From Loripinus fragilis (taxonomy: Eukaryota > Mollusca > Bivalvia > Lucinida > Lucinidae): 64,000 nt of DNA. The DNA lies in NCBI GenBank assembly GCA_964019695.1, contig OZ026519.1, positions 24,924,013-24,988,012 on the forward strand, read 5' to 3'. The position numbers and the translations under genes were made by a program. Below, piece after piece: positions 11,350-60,309 of the stretch. The stretch's first letter is position 1, and each line of letters starts with the position of its first letter. Below the pieces are notes generated by a model. That model worked only from the letters and a program-made list of their open reading frames with translations, did not search any database and had not been told where the DNA came from.

Positions 11350-12357
11350 TGTTACAGTTTATTCCTCAATAGAGAACCGTCTCCAATAAAGAATCACTTG
11401 TGTAAACTTTCCCATATATTTCTTCCACTTGATGAAGCAAAGCCAAACCTTTTGTATTGTTAGAAAAGGTAATCATTAGTGATGCAGAACATTATAAGTT
11501 TCTCCTGAATTCCTTAAAATTACCTCTTAAGTTGGCTAAAATGTGTTGTAGTATATTGTCAGTAAAGCAATTTTAAGCCTGGTTTTCAAAGCAAAATTAA
11601 AAAAGAGATAATTGTTCAGTTGAAAGGAAATAAGGTGGTTCCAAAACTATGTCATGGACATGCCCTATGATATCAGACTTACATATAAAAAATTGACTTC
11701 CAGCTGCCAGGAAATTTAACAGATGACAGTGTAATCTTGGACACTGTACAGTCGCCAGTAAAGAATCACTTATTTTTGGAGGTGTCTTCTGATGGCCTAT
11801 ACTGAGTTGGTGGTGACAGAGAATGAAAGTATGCATCCTAACATAGAGTTTACTCATCAAATAAAAGTTTGCTACTACCTGAAAGCAAATAAAGCAGATT
11901 GTATTGAACCTTGAACAAAATATATTTCTGGTGTCAGAACTTATAAATATTTTCGAATATTGTAGCTTATAATAAACACTTATAAAACTTTACCAGACTT
12001 TTTTTGTGTTAAAACTGTACAAGAATGACATAAACTACTTGAATGTGTTCTTTAGGGGTGAAACTTTAGATCACTATATTTTTCAACGTGATGCTTAATC
12101 CATTTTAACCTTGGGACTGGACTGTTTTCAGGTGATTCTTTACTGGGGAATGTGGTTCTTTACTGGAGACACTGTATAAGGGTAATAAGTTGCCACTATT
12201 CTGTTATTCAAAGCTTTTTAATAGTAAACTTACATGGGTTGTAAGAGGTATGATGGATGTATTATATGTGTATTGTTTAAAATCAGTTGGCAGTTACAAA
12301 CACAAATTGTCAATAATAGAATCCTTAGTGATTCTTTATTGGGGAATAAACTGTACA
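11350..12357. repeat. Nested inverted-repeat element
   Basis: ACAGTTTATTCCTCAATAGA at 11354 faces CAATAAAGAATC-type sequence whose inverse ends GGGGAATAAACTGTAC at about 12355. Two inner copies (ACTGTACAGTCGCCAGTAAA at 11743, CTTTACTGGAGACACTGTA at 12160) are also inverted to each other. No coding. Confidence 0.6.
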
Positions 12358-13000
12358 TTCAGAATAATTGTATTGTCCGGTATTTATTGGCCTTATTGCT
12401 TACAATGAATGATTGAACCTAAATGATATTATTTTGTGAAAAAAAAAATTGATTAAAGGGCTAAATGTAATGACTGGCAATTTCTGTTGACGCCAGCCCT
12501 CGTACAGACGTATTTGCTATAACAAGGGATATAATAAAGCTTTCTGCTGCAATGGTGAAATACCACCAGAGATTAAAGTAGGATGATGTTGCCCTATTTT
12601 GAGCCGCCAATCTGCTACACACAGATGTGATAAACGTGTTTTTCTTTTTTGCTTTGTACATATATACAGTGTATTTCAATGAATTATTACTGAACAAGCC
12701 TTGTGAATTAAAACTCCACAAATAAAAAATATAAAAATAAAATCTATTGGCCTTACCAAATAACCATTTTTGGATTAAACAAACGTTTGATTTTCAAACA
12801 TGTTAGTTTTTGTTTAAATATTGAAACATTATAAAAAAGACATTTCATTCATTTTTTTATAAATTATTTTAACAGAAGCAATTATTTGTTTTTGTTTATA
12901 TGTTTCAAAATTTTATCAAAAACTAATAAATGTCTTTAGATATTTTTTCCGTTCTCAATATTTTTTTTATATCTTGCCAATATTCTAGTACTTTTTTGAA
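12358..13000. other. Intergenic, no gene seen
   Basis: Very AT-rich, with runs of A/T at 12720-12990. Confidence 0.5.
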
Positions 13001-13993
13001 ACTTTAAACACAGCTGACAATCTGTCGAATGCGAAACCGGCGGTTCAGCAAAGATATCCGGGCGATTAATTTCCGGTTTCGCAAAGAGGATCCGCAAAAG
13101 GTAAACAAACAACGAGTGCTCGCGTTTGAAAGCCGTTAATTTGAACTAAAATGAATATTTTTGAAATTAAAGAATGCTATTTTGTCAGTTTTATATCGGT
13201 TTCTTCGTGCACCAAAGGATATGGTTAGGTGTTTCCTCGTTGTTGTGATTCTGCTTCCGTCCCGTGAAACACCTGTTAAGATGAGGAAAATATGGGATAA
13301 ACACAACGATATTTTGCTAGTTCTGACAATTATTGCCTTGTGGGCTACAAAAAAGACGCCATGCTGAGTGTGTATATAATGCAGGGGTCTGTAATAACTC
13401 CACATTGGCGTAGGGTATTACATTTTGCAGACCTGTAGGCTAATTTGGTCTCAAGTTTTTTGGTTTCGCATGTAATTGTTACATAAGGGTTGAAATAATT
13501 CCTTCATATTTTAGTGATTGCATGCCTAACCAGGAACAATCTTTCCTTTCAATCAATATTCTAAAATATGCTAAATGCTATGTTAGTTGGGCGCAATCGC
13601 GGACTTACGAAAATATAATTCAAACAATAAGACAGTGAATTTTTTCATCGAGACTCCCTGATAATGGCAAAATGCTTTATTTTCCTTTGTATTTTGGCGA
13701 CCTTGACCGTGTTGAAACAGGAGTTTTGGAGGAGGGAATAAATTCCTTGAAAGCCTTGCTGAAATCAAGTAAATTACTTTGGCGTGTCAAAACACTAATT
13801 AATCACTGATAAAATAGCATTCCAAGATTTTTGATTTAATTTCTGTATAAGTCAATATCCATCATTAAAATTGGAACAGGTACACTTTGTCTACCTTTTG
13901 CGGATCCTCTTTGCGAAACCTGAAATTAATCGCCCGGATGTCTTTGATGAACCGCCGGTTTCGCATTCGACAGATTGTCAGCCGTGTTAAAGT
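13001..13993. mobile_element. 0.99-kb element with terminal inverted repeats of about 105 bp
   Basis: The left arm (ACTTTAAACACAGCTGACAA onward to CCGCAAAAGGTA at 13102) matches the inverted right arm (13890-13993): shared blocks are GACAATCTGTCGAATGCGAA, CGATTAATTTC and GCAAAGAGGATCCGCAAAAG. Short ORFs inside (13161-13367 plus) match no transposase that I recognise. Confidence 0.85.
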
Positions 13994-15017
13994 GAGCAAT
14001 TCTGAATGTATGCATACAGCAAATGTGCCGATCAGCCTGCCATCCACGCAGTCAAATCAGCTCCTCTATTATTCACTTCCCAGGAAGTGTAATAGTTTTG
14101 ACGTGCCAAATTAAAAAAAAAATCTCGCTAGTTTCTTTATATAAGCAGTCTTGGTTGAGTCATCAAACTGTAATACTCTAGATTGCCTTTGTATCTGAGC
14201 AGACTAGTCTGAGTCTTACTTGGTGGGAAGCCTCAAAGACAGGTTTCCTCGCAATACTATACATTTTTGATGCTAGCAAATATTTATTTGATAAGTTGCA
14301 TGAAAAATGGTCATTTGGGGTGGCCATAGTGTCTTAACCCTTGTCATGCTGAATATTTTATGTACTACACTCCTCCACAATTTTAATCTCATTAGCCTGC
14401 AGCATTTAAGTTGTAAACGTATACTTTTTAATCAGTGGAATACAGTGTGGATCCTGATCTGATCTGAATCTACATTGTTTAATAAAAGGATACATACAGG
14501 TTCAGCAGGACAAGAGTTCAAGTGTGTCAATGATATACAAGGAATCATTGTTTAGTAGAAAATACATATAAAGCATTAAAATCAACAAATGATAAAACTG
14601 ACTAGAAAATGATTTTGAAGATAAAACAATTAAACTATAATGGACTGAAACAGATTCATACGGAATAGTTCAGCATAATATAGCAAATGACTGCTGCAAA
14701 TGGACCCATAAATACAATATATACAATATGTATAAATAGCATTTATATTAAAGATGTCCATTGTAAGTTGTAACGGTTTTTAGAAGCTCCAACATTCAAT
14801 GTGGCAACTAATGGGTAGTAAGAGGAAGTCAATCTGTTTTATATTTGCAAAACTTAACTTTGCTCTAACTAATTTTAACCAAGCCTCCCACAATTTGGCC
14901 ATATGAAAAGAGTACAGATCCTCAGATGATGTCAATCACCAGATTTTGCACTGTTTACTAGATTGTAATCTATTATATTTTCAAAAGAAATAGATTAAAC
15001 ACAATGGCAATTAAGAA
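13994..15017. other. Intergenic, no gene seen
   Basis: Holds a diverged GTGTGGATCCTGATCTGA hairpin-family fragment at about 14445-14480. No exon recognised. Confidence 0.5.
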
Positions 15018-15152
15018 ATGAATTTGATTTTTGGAAGGTTCTTCCAATACTTCGGGTCTCTTGCAAAGTAAGTGAAGCCAGAAGGGCTTCACGCTAACTT
15101 TGCAAGAGACCCGAAGTATTGATGATTCCATGAACATTCCAAAAATTGAATT
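15018..15152. repeat. Near-perfect long hairpin
   Basis: 15045-15079 (CAATACTTCGGGTCTCTTGC onward) is inverted at 15084-15121 with almost no mismatch, plus outer arms (GGAAGGTTC / GAACATTCC). The outer arm and start recur at about 35000-35060. Confidence 0.85.
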
Positions 15153-15371
15153 TATTACTTATATTTACATTTTATATTACCAGTCCGGTGTCAATTTTCA
15201 ATTTTCACCTATCTTGGCTGGTTTTCCAGATATTTTGAATTAAATCAGACATAACACAGGGTTTTGAATAGCCAAAACGCCAAATTTCCGCGCTTAACGT
15301 CATGGCGATACCTGTTCAACGTCACACAAACGTCAGTTAACAAGCAACGTTATTGGATGGACTTGACGTTA

Positions 15372-15500
15372 GCCCGCTCAAATGGCGTCTTTGTGGGGTT
15401 GGCTTAAATAGATTTGTTCATGAAGGTATGAACCACATCTCAAATGTAGAGGTTCATTTAAAGACTCGCAGTGGAAATGTAAATATTTGGCAAAGGTCCG
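15372..15500 (+). repeat. Dispersed repeat shared with 35055-35186, copy 1
   Basis: CCCGCTCAAATGGCG, TTTGTTCATGAAGGTATGAA and AAAGACTCGCAGTGGAAATG occur in the same order in both places. Confidence 0.8.
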
Positions 15501-16316
15501 ACAAACAAAGACAATATATTTATGGATCAAGCAGACACCATTTCATCTTTCAATATGGAATTGGACACCGACTTTGAACTATTATATCTGTTTGCATGTC
15601 TGCACCTTTCGAAAATATTAACTTTTAATTTAAAGGTTAAGTTGACCCTTAGTGAAAACAATACTAAACTACCAAGCATATGTAGATGAAACTCGTTTTG
15701 ATGGACTTGTTCTCTTTAACACCACATGCAGAAATTCTAAAGCGGAGATGATCTCATTAAAAAAAAATCAAATTAAAAACATTACCCACCCAAAAATCTA
15801 ACAATAAATAATGAAAGTATCGAAAATAAAAACTATGATGTATAGAATTGCCAGCAGTTCTTATCAACAATTGGTAAGTTATATTAAGCTATATATACAG
15901 CACGCTACAACATAAACATTTTGTGAATTGCATGGTAGGAATAATGGAAGACAGATTATGGTGAACACCCTTTCAAGTTATTCTTTAACATAATGCTTGA
16001 GAAAGCTTTATGATTACTTAGCACTTATTGCATTGTGATCAGCGAAGGTTCAGATGATATGAGACTTCATCTACATACTTTGTGTATGCAAGCGTTAAAT
16101 CATCTTGTCCTACCAAGGGTTGCGATTGTCTAATATAACCCTTGGCCTCACAGCTTTGATTTTCTCCGATTGAATACGCTATAAGCCGAAAATAGTAACA
16201 ATTAATATGATCAATCACAAAGCGGTGCAAAAAATCGATAAATACCAGGCCTACAGATAAGACAGCTTTATTAATTTATATTCATTTTTCTTACTTAACA
16301 TATAAAATAGACGTTT
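15501..16316. other. Intergenic, no gene seen
   Basis: No exon recognised. Confidence 0.5.
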
Positions 16317-16368
16317 AAGGTGCTCAAAAGAACTGTCACATTAAGATGGTTATTTTGAGCACCCATAA
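16317..16368. repeat. Short hairpin, GGTGCTCAAAA family
   Basis: AGGTGCTCAAAAGAACTG faces GGTTATTTTGAGCACCC. Related copies lie at 29221-29275 and 58490-58550. Confidence 0.65.
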
Positions 16369-16504
16369 TATAATTTTGATCTGAAGGATAGAAGAAAAAT
16401 AAATAATTTTACGACCAAAATCTTTGCTTATCTAGACTTATGGAGAATTAGCAGGCGGTGTATATAAGATGCCGATAAACTGCTACCTTTAATCTGATTG
16501 GCAG

Positions 16505-16940
16505 GAAGGGATTATCGAAAAAATCCTTCCTGGCATTTTCATTGGTCGATTAGTCTGCGCTAATAATAAATTTTGAGGGTCGTGAGGCGAAGGGTTTGTC
16601 GAAAGGTAGATACGACGAAACCTTCGCTGGTGAAGATGGCGTTAAATGGGCTTCGACGTGAGAAAACCTGACTTCGGGGGTTTGTGAACAACACAGGCAC
16701 AGACCAGCCTGCGCATCCGCGCAGTCTGATCAGCGCCTTTGTTATTCGCTGTTTGGGAAGTATCATATCTAGACTTGCAACAGGTGAAATTTCAACTTTA
16801 TAGCTAGTCTCTGTAGCTGAGGAGAATGATTTGAAATTCTCTTTGTCGGAAACCCCAAAGTCAGGTTTTGTCGCGACGAGGCCCAAATGTGCCTGTGATA
16901 CTGTGCATATGCGAAGATTTGTCTGATCTTTCACTGTTCA
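16505..16940. repeat. Inverted-repeat cluster downstream of RASEF
   Basis: AGGAAGGGATTATCG faces an inverted AATCCTTCCTGGC (16503-16537). AAAACCTGACTTCGGGGGTT at 16661 faces ACCCCAAAGTCAGGTTTT at 16852. Between them lie a GCGCATCCGCGCAGTCTGAT hairpin-family motif and the TAGCTAGTCTCTGTAGCT motif. The minus-strand ORF here is a by-product. Confidence 0.6.
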
Positions 16941-17403
16941 TTAATGTAATATTTACCAAACTCTCATATGCTGGCTAACACATCTGATATCTTTGTCCTC
17001 ATTTTAGCAATTATTTCAATTATACATACAGTGCTATTCAGTAGGGTTAGAATACCACTGGCGTCTTCAGTATTTATGCCATATTCAGGATAAGGCGAAT
17101 CAACTATGTTTTGAATGGAATTGATTGTATAGTGGTTCCTGTATTTTTCTATTAGACTCTTGATTTCATACACAGCTCAACGAAACCACAAGTAGCTAAA
17201 TGAAGCTCAGGCATTGTGTTTATCACTGGAAACACTCTATTTGTAACGTTCAGTAGGCCATTAGACAGTCTACTACTTATTTACAAACAATTTCAGGCCT
17301 AATCAGCCCTGCTCAAATACATTGATTGATCTTGACCGTCAGTGTCAGGATATTTTAAAGGTTGACTTGGCTTATTCTTTTTTCAGTTTCAAGTAGGAGT
17401 GAA

Positions 17404-54108
<36,705 letters not shown>

Positions 54109-54500
54109 TGTTCTAAGTCAAGGAATTGTCATGGCACTATTTTATTCCATACTCCAATGATCGTTAGCTTTAACTTTTCACTTTACTCCAAAGTATTTGC
54201 CATTTAGCAGAGTTAGACGCCATCATAACTTAAGTGTTCACTTTAAGTTGTTATCTCGAAGTCCAATCGTTGGACCGTTTCAAATGATGTTATACGCTGA
54301 AATTAACACAGTTCTGTGGCAATATTCACTGTCTAAAACGTGCCAAAATATGATCCCACAAGTTATGTAATTACCACAATCTCATGCCTCTTGGACTTTG
54401 TATTTAAACTTTGCTCGAAATCAGGACCAAGAAGGCAGCGTGATTCCAAACTTCCCATGGCAACGTTCAGTTTCTTTATAAACCCGAACTACTTACTAGC
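54109..54500 (-). promoter_or_regulatory. RASEF upstream region with an X-box-like motif
   Basis: Upstream flank of the RASEF start codon. On the minus strand, 54464-54451 reads GTTGCCATGGGAAG, close to the RFX X-box (GTTGCC-AT-GGNAAC), about 345-355 bp before the ATG. The transcription start is not visible, so the promoter assignment is inferred from position. Confidence 0.3.
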
Positions 54501-54691
54501 TATGTATGTATAAGGCGAAGAACTATGTATAGGAATGTTCTTTTACTTTTACGGGCAAAATACATGATTTTGTCTTAAAGATACAAAGTGAGATGACTTT
54601 TAACATCCTGTTTGTTTACCTAAATATACATATCGTGTTGATCGAACCATGTTTTTGAGATATCGCAGTCATCTTTTCACTTCATTGAGGG

Positions 54692-54928
54692 TAACACTTA
54701 ACTCTTTGCATGCTGGGTAATTTTTCATGCCTTTGTTGTCGCCTGCTGCCCCCTTTTCTTCAAAATTTGCTTTTTGTTTAAAAAATTCTTTTAGGAATAC
54801 TATCAGAGGTGTCAAACGTTTTGGAACCAGATCAGGACCGACATTTTGTCGGTCCTGATCTGGGTCCAAACTGTTTGTAAATGTTATTTGCAGATTAGAA
54901 AAGTCGCCGCTAGCATTGAAAGAGTTAA
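54692..54928. mobile_element. MITE of about 237 bp, fullest copy of the TGCATGCTGGG family
   Basis: TTAACTCTTTGCATGCTGGG and GCTAGCATTGAAAGAGTTAA are inverted ends. The core holds AGATCAGGACCGACATTTTG facing GTCGGTCCTGATCTGGGTCC. Copies occur at 23110-23295 and in 45110-46140. Confidence 0.78.
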
Positions 54929-55238
54929 TGAACAGTTTAAAGTTATATATCAAAGCTTTAAGCGACACATATGGACCATACTATAAAATAATGTTTCTAT
55001 TCATCATTCAATAAGCCATGTTATAAATGCGCATGCTCAGCTATCTAGTGCCGATGGATGTCTAGGTTTTGGTACGGGCCTTTGTGTACTTCCATACTTT
55101 GTGTGCGCGAACAGCGAGACTGTGCAGACGCACATGCTAGCTGGCGCCTTTGATAGTTGTTTGAATGTTTAGAACATTTTCGCATGACCTGAGATTCATA
55201 CTCAAAATTGCCTACATAAAAGTTAAATAAAATGAATG

Positions 55239-55245
55239 CCCCCTG

Positions 55246-55276
<31 letters not shown>

Positions 55277-55372
55277 AAATAAATAAAATAAAATAAAATA
55301 AAGATACATTGAAGAAAAAACAAAACAAAAAAAAAAAAACAAAAAAAAAAAAAAAAAAAACTGATAAAAAAT
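55239..55372. repeat. Poly(C), poly(A) and AAATA simple repeats
   Basis: C run to 55266, then A-rich AAATAAAAT units. ORFs read through it are artefacts. Confidence 0.95.
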
Positions 55373-55778
55373 ATGTAAGAAACAAGAAGCGAATATATTT
55401 ATACTACCACAGAATTCAAGAATCTGTTTTATGTAAATCGATTCCATATGAAAGCTTTGTAATTGTACTGTCATAGAATTTGCAAAATATGAAAGAATGA
55501 AGATTAATTTTACAAGTGTAAGACGTAATTTTAACAGACCATTGAAGTAAAATAGTAAATAGGTAAATAATTGTAATATTGATAGCAAATCAAAATATTT
55601 GTGTTTGGCTTTCGTTTAGCACCCTAATAAAAGTTTTCATTTCAAATTAATGCATAATTATTTACATGTTCATACACGTCCATGTTGATATTTATTTGCT
55701 GTAAAATCCTTTTAGTGTGATCCATTGTCTGTCTGCCTGTCTGTCTGTTTGTCTCACGTTGTATATCAATCTCACTGC

Positions 55779-55779
<1 letters not shown>

Positions 55780-55819
<40 letters not shown>
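55780..55819. repeat. (CT)n microsatellite
   Basis: About 40 bp of CT, preceded by CTGT units at 55728-55748. Confidence 0.95.
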
Positions 55820-55827
<8 letters not shown>

Positions 55828-56325
55828 TATTCCATTTCGTAAAACAGATTTTTACCCGACGTGGCTCAACATGACAATAGCTATAGACATGAACGATTAT
55901 GGATGCAACAAGTGTGGCTATTACTATGAAGCTGATCAGACTGCGTGGATGCGTAGGGTGGTCTGCACATTTGTTGTTCGCATGCTACACAATTAACTTT
56001 CTACCGGTGTGGCGTACATTGTAAAATAAGTGTAAGTTAACACCAAAAGAGATGACAGCTAAGCTTCCAGCCCCTTTGTTGTAAACTTACACTTACTTTC
56101 TTACTAAAAGGACTTGAGGCCAACGTCTAGTGATGCACAGGCTGATCTCCGTTGCGCAAGTTTTTCAACCAAAGGCACATTCGTTTCAAGAAGGGTCATT
56201 TTGTCCCGTTCGGCAAGACTATATTATTACGTTGATGTGTGTGGGCGTCAGGTAATCTAAAATCATACGAATAAGCCTCGTCTTGAGAAAGTCTGTTTTA
56301 TAGAAGTGCTTACCATGCGAAAAAA

Positions 56326-56392
56326 CAACAACAAAAAACAACAACAACAACAAACAAACAAACAAACAAACAAAAAACAAACAATTAAACAA
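56326..56392. repeat. (CAA)n / (CAAA)n simple repeat
   Basis: AACAACAACAAAC units then CAAA units. Confidence 0.85.
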
Positions 56393-56536
56393 ACACTTGA
56401 CATTTTCTGTTCTATTGGGGGAAATGCAACGTTGTAATTTAAAACACTTCTGCGTAAAATTGAAAATATTTTTTTTACACATAAATTTAGCGTCTTAACT
56501 AGTAATCGCATACTCTTAACCTCTCGCTTTAAAAAC

Positions 56537-56605
56537 GGGGGGGGGGGGGGGGGGGGGGGGGCATGAACCCATTTGGATCCAATTTTGGATCCGCCACTGC
56601 CTTCA
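56537..56605. repeat. Poly(G) run with a GCGGATCCA element end
   Basis: 25 G residues, then TTTTGGATCCGCCACTGC, the right end of the MITE family at 50111-50314. Confidence 0.75.
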
Positions 56606-57829
56606 CATATCATATGCAATAAATACCGTTTTCTCATGTGATGGTCCTACTTCATCTTGAACTGTAACAGATTTTCATCCCCCTTCAGATTAAAAGTGCA
56701 TATATATTGCATTCTTTATGTTCTAACATCGAATGAATGCAACAACACATGCAAATGTATCGTATGACCAATACTCTCTGCGATATATATAAGATACAAT
56801 AAAATGCTACCATTGGATTTTCACTCAACCCTTTGTATACTGGTGACTCCAAAATGCGTACTTTGACAAACAGTAAAGACCCAGAGGAGATAGCGCATAT
56901 CGTGACATTTCATCAGAGTCTACATTGTTTCCTCAGTATAATTAAATCTAGAAATCTCGATTCGTGACCCCTTAAAATGCAAAATTGACAAATCGATCAG
57001 AATGAAAAGTTTTAATTCTTTGAAACATAGCATAGATCAGACTGCGCATCCGCACAACATGATCAGTGACCGTACTCAGACTCGTCGCGACAGTATTGTT
57101 TTGGCATTCTCTGCGACGAGCTTCGGAAAAGAGTTTAGCAGAACCCACGAGTTTTGAAAAAATGAGAGAAACTCTAAATTTCTCACGTCCCGCACTGTGC
57201 TGTCTGAGTTGAGTTTATTATTTAGCTCCTCCACTCACACCAAATTTTAAACATGACATACCACACCATATTGCAATGATATTTATTAACCCATTTATGT
57301 ACTACTGGTTTGAAACAATTAATGGGGGATGGTCAATGGGATCAGAGGTTATAAGGTCCAAATAAAATTGAATTTCTTTCTTTGGAGATCATTTTGGTAT
57401 TAACAAACAGTGTAGAACCTTGATGAAATGCCGCGTTATGTGGAATTTTAACGGGTCTTCACTCAGTTTGCCAAATTACTCATTAAGCAGTCAACCTGTA
57501 AACAAAGGGTTACGCTGGCAATTACAAACCAAAGCAGACATATATAAGTTGCCATAGCCGAAAATTGAAATTATATAAATTCGTAAAAGGAGGACCTCAG
57601 TTCCATTCTATTGTATTCAATTTCAATTCGCCTTTGGTTAAATGCGTTCTAACATCTCTGCGATAATGTATTCGGTTTTAAAACACACATTATAACATTG
57701 TTTATACATAAGATATGTATTCAAATCAAAGTTTTAGCACCAAATATACTAAATCAGGCACCGTGGGAAATAAACTGTATATTCTATTAATGAGTTAGTT
57801 ATTTTCGCGAAACAAATGTATCAATCATA
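56606..57829. other. Upstream of RASEF, no gene seen
   Basis: Holds a CAAACAGTAAAGACCCAG hairpin element (56868-56940), a diverged one at 57403-57470, and a GATCAGACTGCGCATCCGCA motif at 57033. No exon recognised. Confidence 0.5.
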
Positions 57830-57990
57830 TGTTTGTTTTGTTGCTTTACGCCCCAGTCAACAGCTATGGTCATTACGGGACGGTCAGTTCACCTAACCAC
57901 ACCTTTTCTTGGACGGTTAACCAGTACTTCGTGCACATACTTTCGCTCGTAACTGACAACAACCCTTCTTGAATGATAAGTTGATGCCGC
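57830..57990 (-). mobile_element. SINE-related copy, diverged
   Basis: On the minus strand: GAAGTACTGGTTAACCGTCC and GTTGACTGGGGCGTAAAGCA then AACAAAACAAAC, the same layout as the SINEs at 35525 and 49630. The tRNA head is absent or not recognisable. Confidence 0.65.
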
Positions 57991-57995
57991 ACATA

Positions 57996-58072
57996 GTGTG
58001 TGTGTGTGTGTGCGCGCGCGCGCGTGCGTGTGTGTGTGCGTATGTATGTGTGTGTGTGCGTGCGTGTGTGAG
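57996..58072. repeat. (TG)n / (CG)n microsatellite
   Basis: TG repeats interrupted by a GCGCGCGCGCG run at 58012-58023. Confidence 0.9.
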
Positions 58073-58714
58073 AGATGCAGTTTGGTAAAAAGCTTATTTA
58101 GAAAATAATAACATACCGCTTCATGAACATGTCCACGCTCTATGTTTTGGCTGAGAAATTAGAAAAAAATCAATTGCATACTTTTTGCTGGGGACCTGAA
58201 TTCATAGCTGCGTAATCTAATGGACTAGGGGAATGGTAAGTTCGAAGCAGCATTGGCTGCTTGTGTAATTAAAGGGAGCAAAAAAGTACATATTTCTTCA
58301 TAGATTAAAATATAATGAAAATGTTTATCATGTTAATCGTCCCATTTCGTTGTCATTGCTGTACCAAAAATGTATGACAAGCATTTTGCGAATTTCCAAT
58401 TAGATTGCATTACGTTTAGTAGAACGAATGAGATAAAACAGATTAAGAAAATGATAGCCAAAAAATAAGACACAGCTAAGATGACAGCGATAATTTATAA
58501 TTGGTTCCTTTGAGTACCCAACAACATATGTTTTGGTAGAGAAGAGTTAAATAACATTTTACGCCCTTTATATTCGCTTAACTGGGGTCGAATGGTGTTC
58601 ACTTCAGGTGGAATCAAATGCATTGGTACAAAATACCAATTTGCACCAATATAAGGAAGTTAGAAGCACACCTCACAAAAGTAACCATTTTCATTCTGGA
58701 TACCGCTAGACAGG

Positions 58715-58792
58715 TACTTTGGCAAACAGTAAAGACCCAAATAAAATGCCGCATAAGGCGGCATTTTATCAGGATCTGCACTGTTTGTTAAG
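58715..58792. repeat. Hairpin element, CAAACAGT family
   Basis: GCAAACAGTAAAGACCCAAA, AATGCCGCATAAGGCGGCAT, TCTGCACTGTTTGTTAAG. The central hairpin is perfect. Confidence 0.8.
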
Positions 58793-59900
58793 AAAAAACA
58801 ATCTTCAGGGGCAAAAATACATAATTTTATAGAAATTTTGAGTGGCAACCCCTTAAAGTACAAACTGGACAATTCCATACTTATTGTATCAATATGTAAA
58901 TGATAAACCATCAGAATGAAAAGGGTTAATGTTAGCTTTACTGGAGCTAGATTCGAAACAATCACTCGAAAACGTCAATTTGCACCAATATGTATATCAC
59001 AACACATCACACTTTTGAAAACTTATATAAACTTAGCACACTTAAGAAAAGTAAAATCAAATGCACATGCAGTGAATTTCAACACTCTTAACAAGATCCA
59101 TAATAAATTGCTAACTTTCCATAATAACTAGCTAAATTTCCAAACTAAACAATTGGACACATGGATTTGTTACAAAATTTTACCCGTTCATTCATTAAGT
59201 GGTGTAAAATTAGAAAACCTGAACAAACTACGTGTGTACATTTAAAAACTTATTTGTGCTTCAATGAACATTAAATTGTATACTGTGTATGTACCTTCAA
59301 TATTCGATTTCTATTTTAGTATACGAACACCCAGTTTACCTCTATAAACCTAAAGTACCTTATTCAATGTGGAACGAACATACCCAGATCAGTTACAGAG
59401 TTGATGCAAGAAACTTCGAAACTCAGTCTACACGATAAAGTAAAAGTTAGTTCACAATATCTTACAGTTCTAATTAGTTACGGTCCAAACCAAGTTCGTT
59501 TTACTTTCTTTAAAATTTGTACGCTCTCTCATTTTCTAAAAGATACATTTTACCAGAATATTTAGAGGTCGCAACAGCTGTCGTTGTGCCGCGTGAAGTT
59601 TATAGAATTTCTCCCCGTTCATAGTTATAGTGTTGGTAATTTAGGAAGGGAGTAGAATACCGGTGTTAGGGGTCTTGCGAGTTGTTGATCTTTCCATTTA
59701 CTCTCATGACCAAACACGATGAAATTGAGTCTGCTGTTTTCAAATTTGATAGGCTCTCTTTCTCTATCTGAAGAAAACCTATAGTGTTATCAATGTGACA
59801 TCTGTCATGATATCAGAAACGACAAATCGCATTAGGTTTAACTGTGACAGATAAAAGTGACAGTTGCAACAACATCCATACTACGACGGCACAATCAGGT
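58793..59900. other. Upstream of RASEF, no gene seen
   Basis: No exon or clear element recognised. Confidence 0.5.
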
Positions 59901-60027
59901 TTAGTCATATAACTTCGGACATAAGGTAAATTCGGAAAGCGACCTTGTTTGATTCATATTTTAATTATGTGAATAAAAAATAATTTACTAAGCGAACAGT
60001 GAAAATTCTGGCGAGACTGCTCCACTG

Positions 60028-60251
60028 TTTGCAAATGTATGTCCGAAGTCACCTGATATTCGTTACAATTACGGTGTTTATGCTGGCTAAGTATTTAGGA
60101 CACCAGGTGTTCGTTAATATTAATACACATCATCATCATCATCTAGGCATCTGTTTGCAAATGTATATCCGAATTTACCTAATGTCTGAAGTTACCTGAC
60201 TTTACAATAACTGTGCTTATGCTGGCTAAGTATTTAGGACATCAGGTGTTT

Positions 60252-60303
<52 letters not shown>
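60028..60303. repeat. Direct duplication of about 120 bp ending in (ATC)n
   Basis: GTTTGCAAATGTATGTCCGA at 60028 and GTTTGCAAATGTATATCCGA at 60153, both followed by TTATGCTGGCTAAGTATTTA and CATCAGGTGTT-like sequence; the TCATCATCAT run is short in the first copy and long (60251-60303) in the second. Confidence 0.85.
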
Positions 60304-60309
60304 AGGCAT

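Noticed and set aside
16560..16934. 124-codon minus-strand ORF as a gene downstream of RASEF
   Set aside because: It runs through hairpin-repeat modules that recur elsewhere and has no recognised domain or splice pattern.
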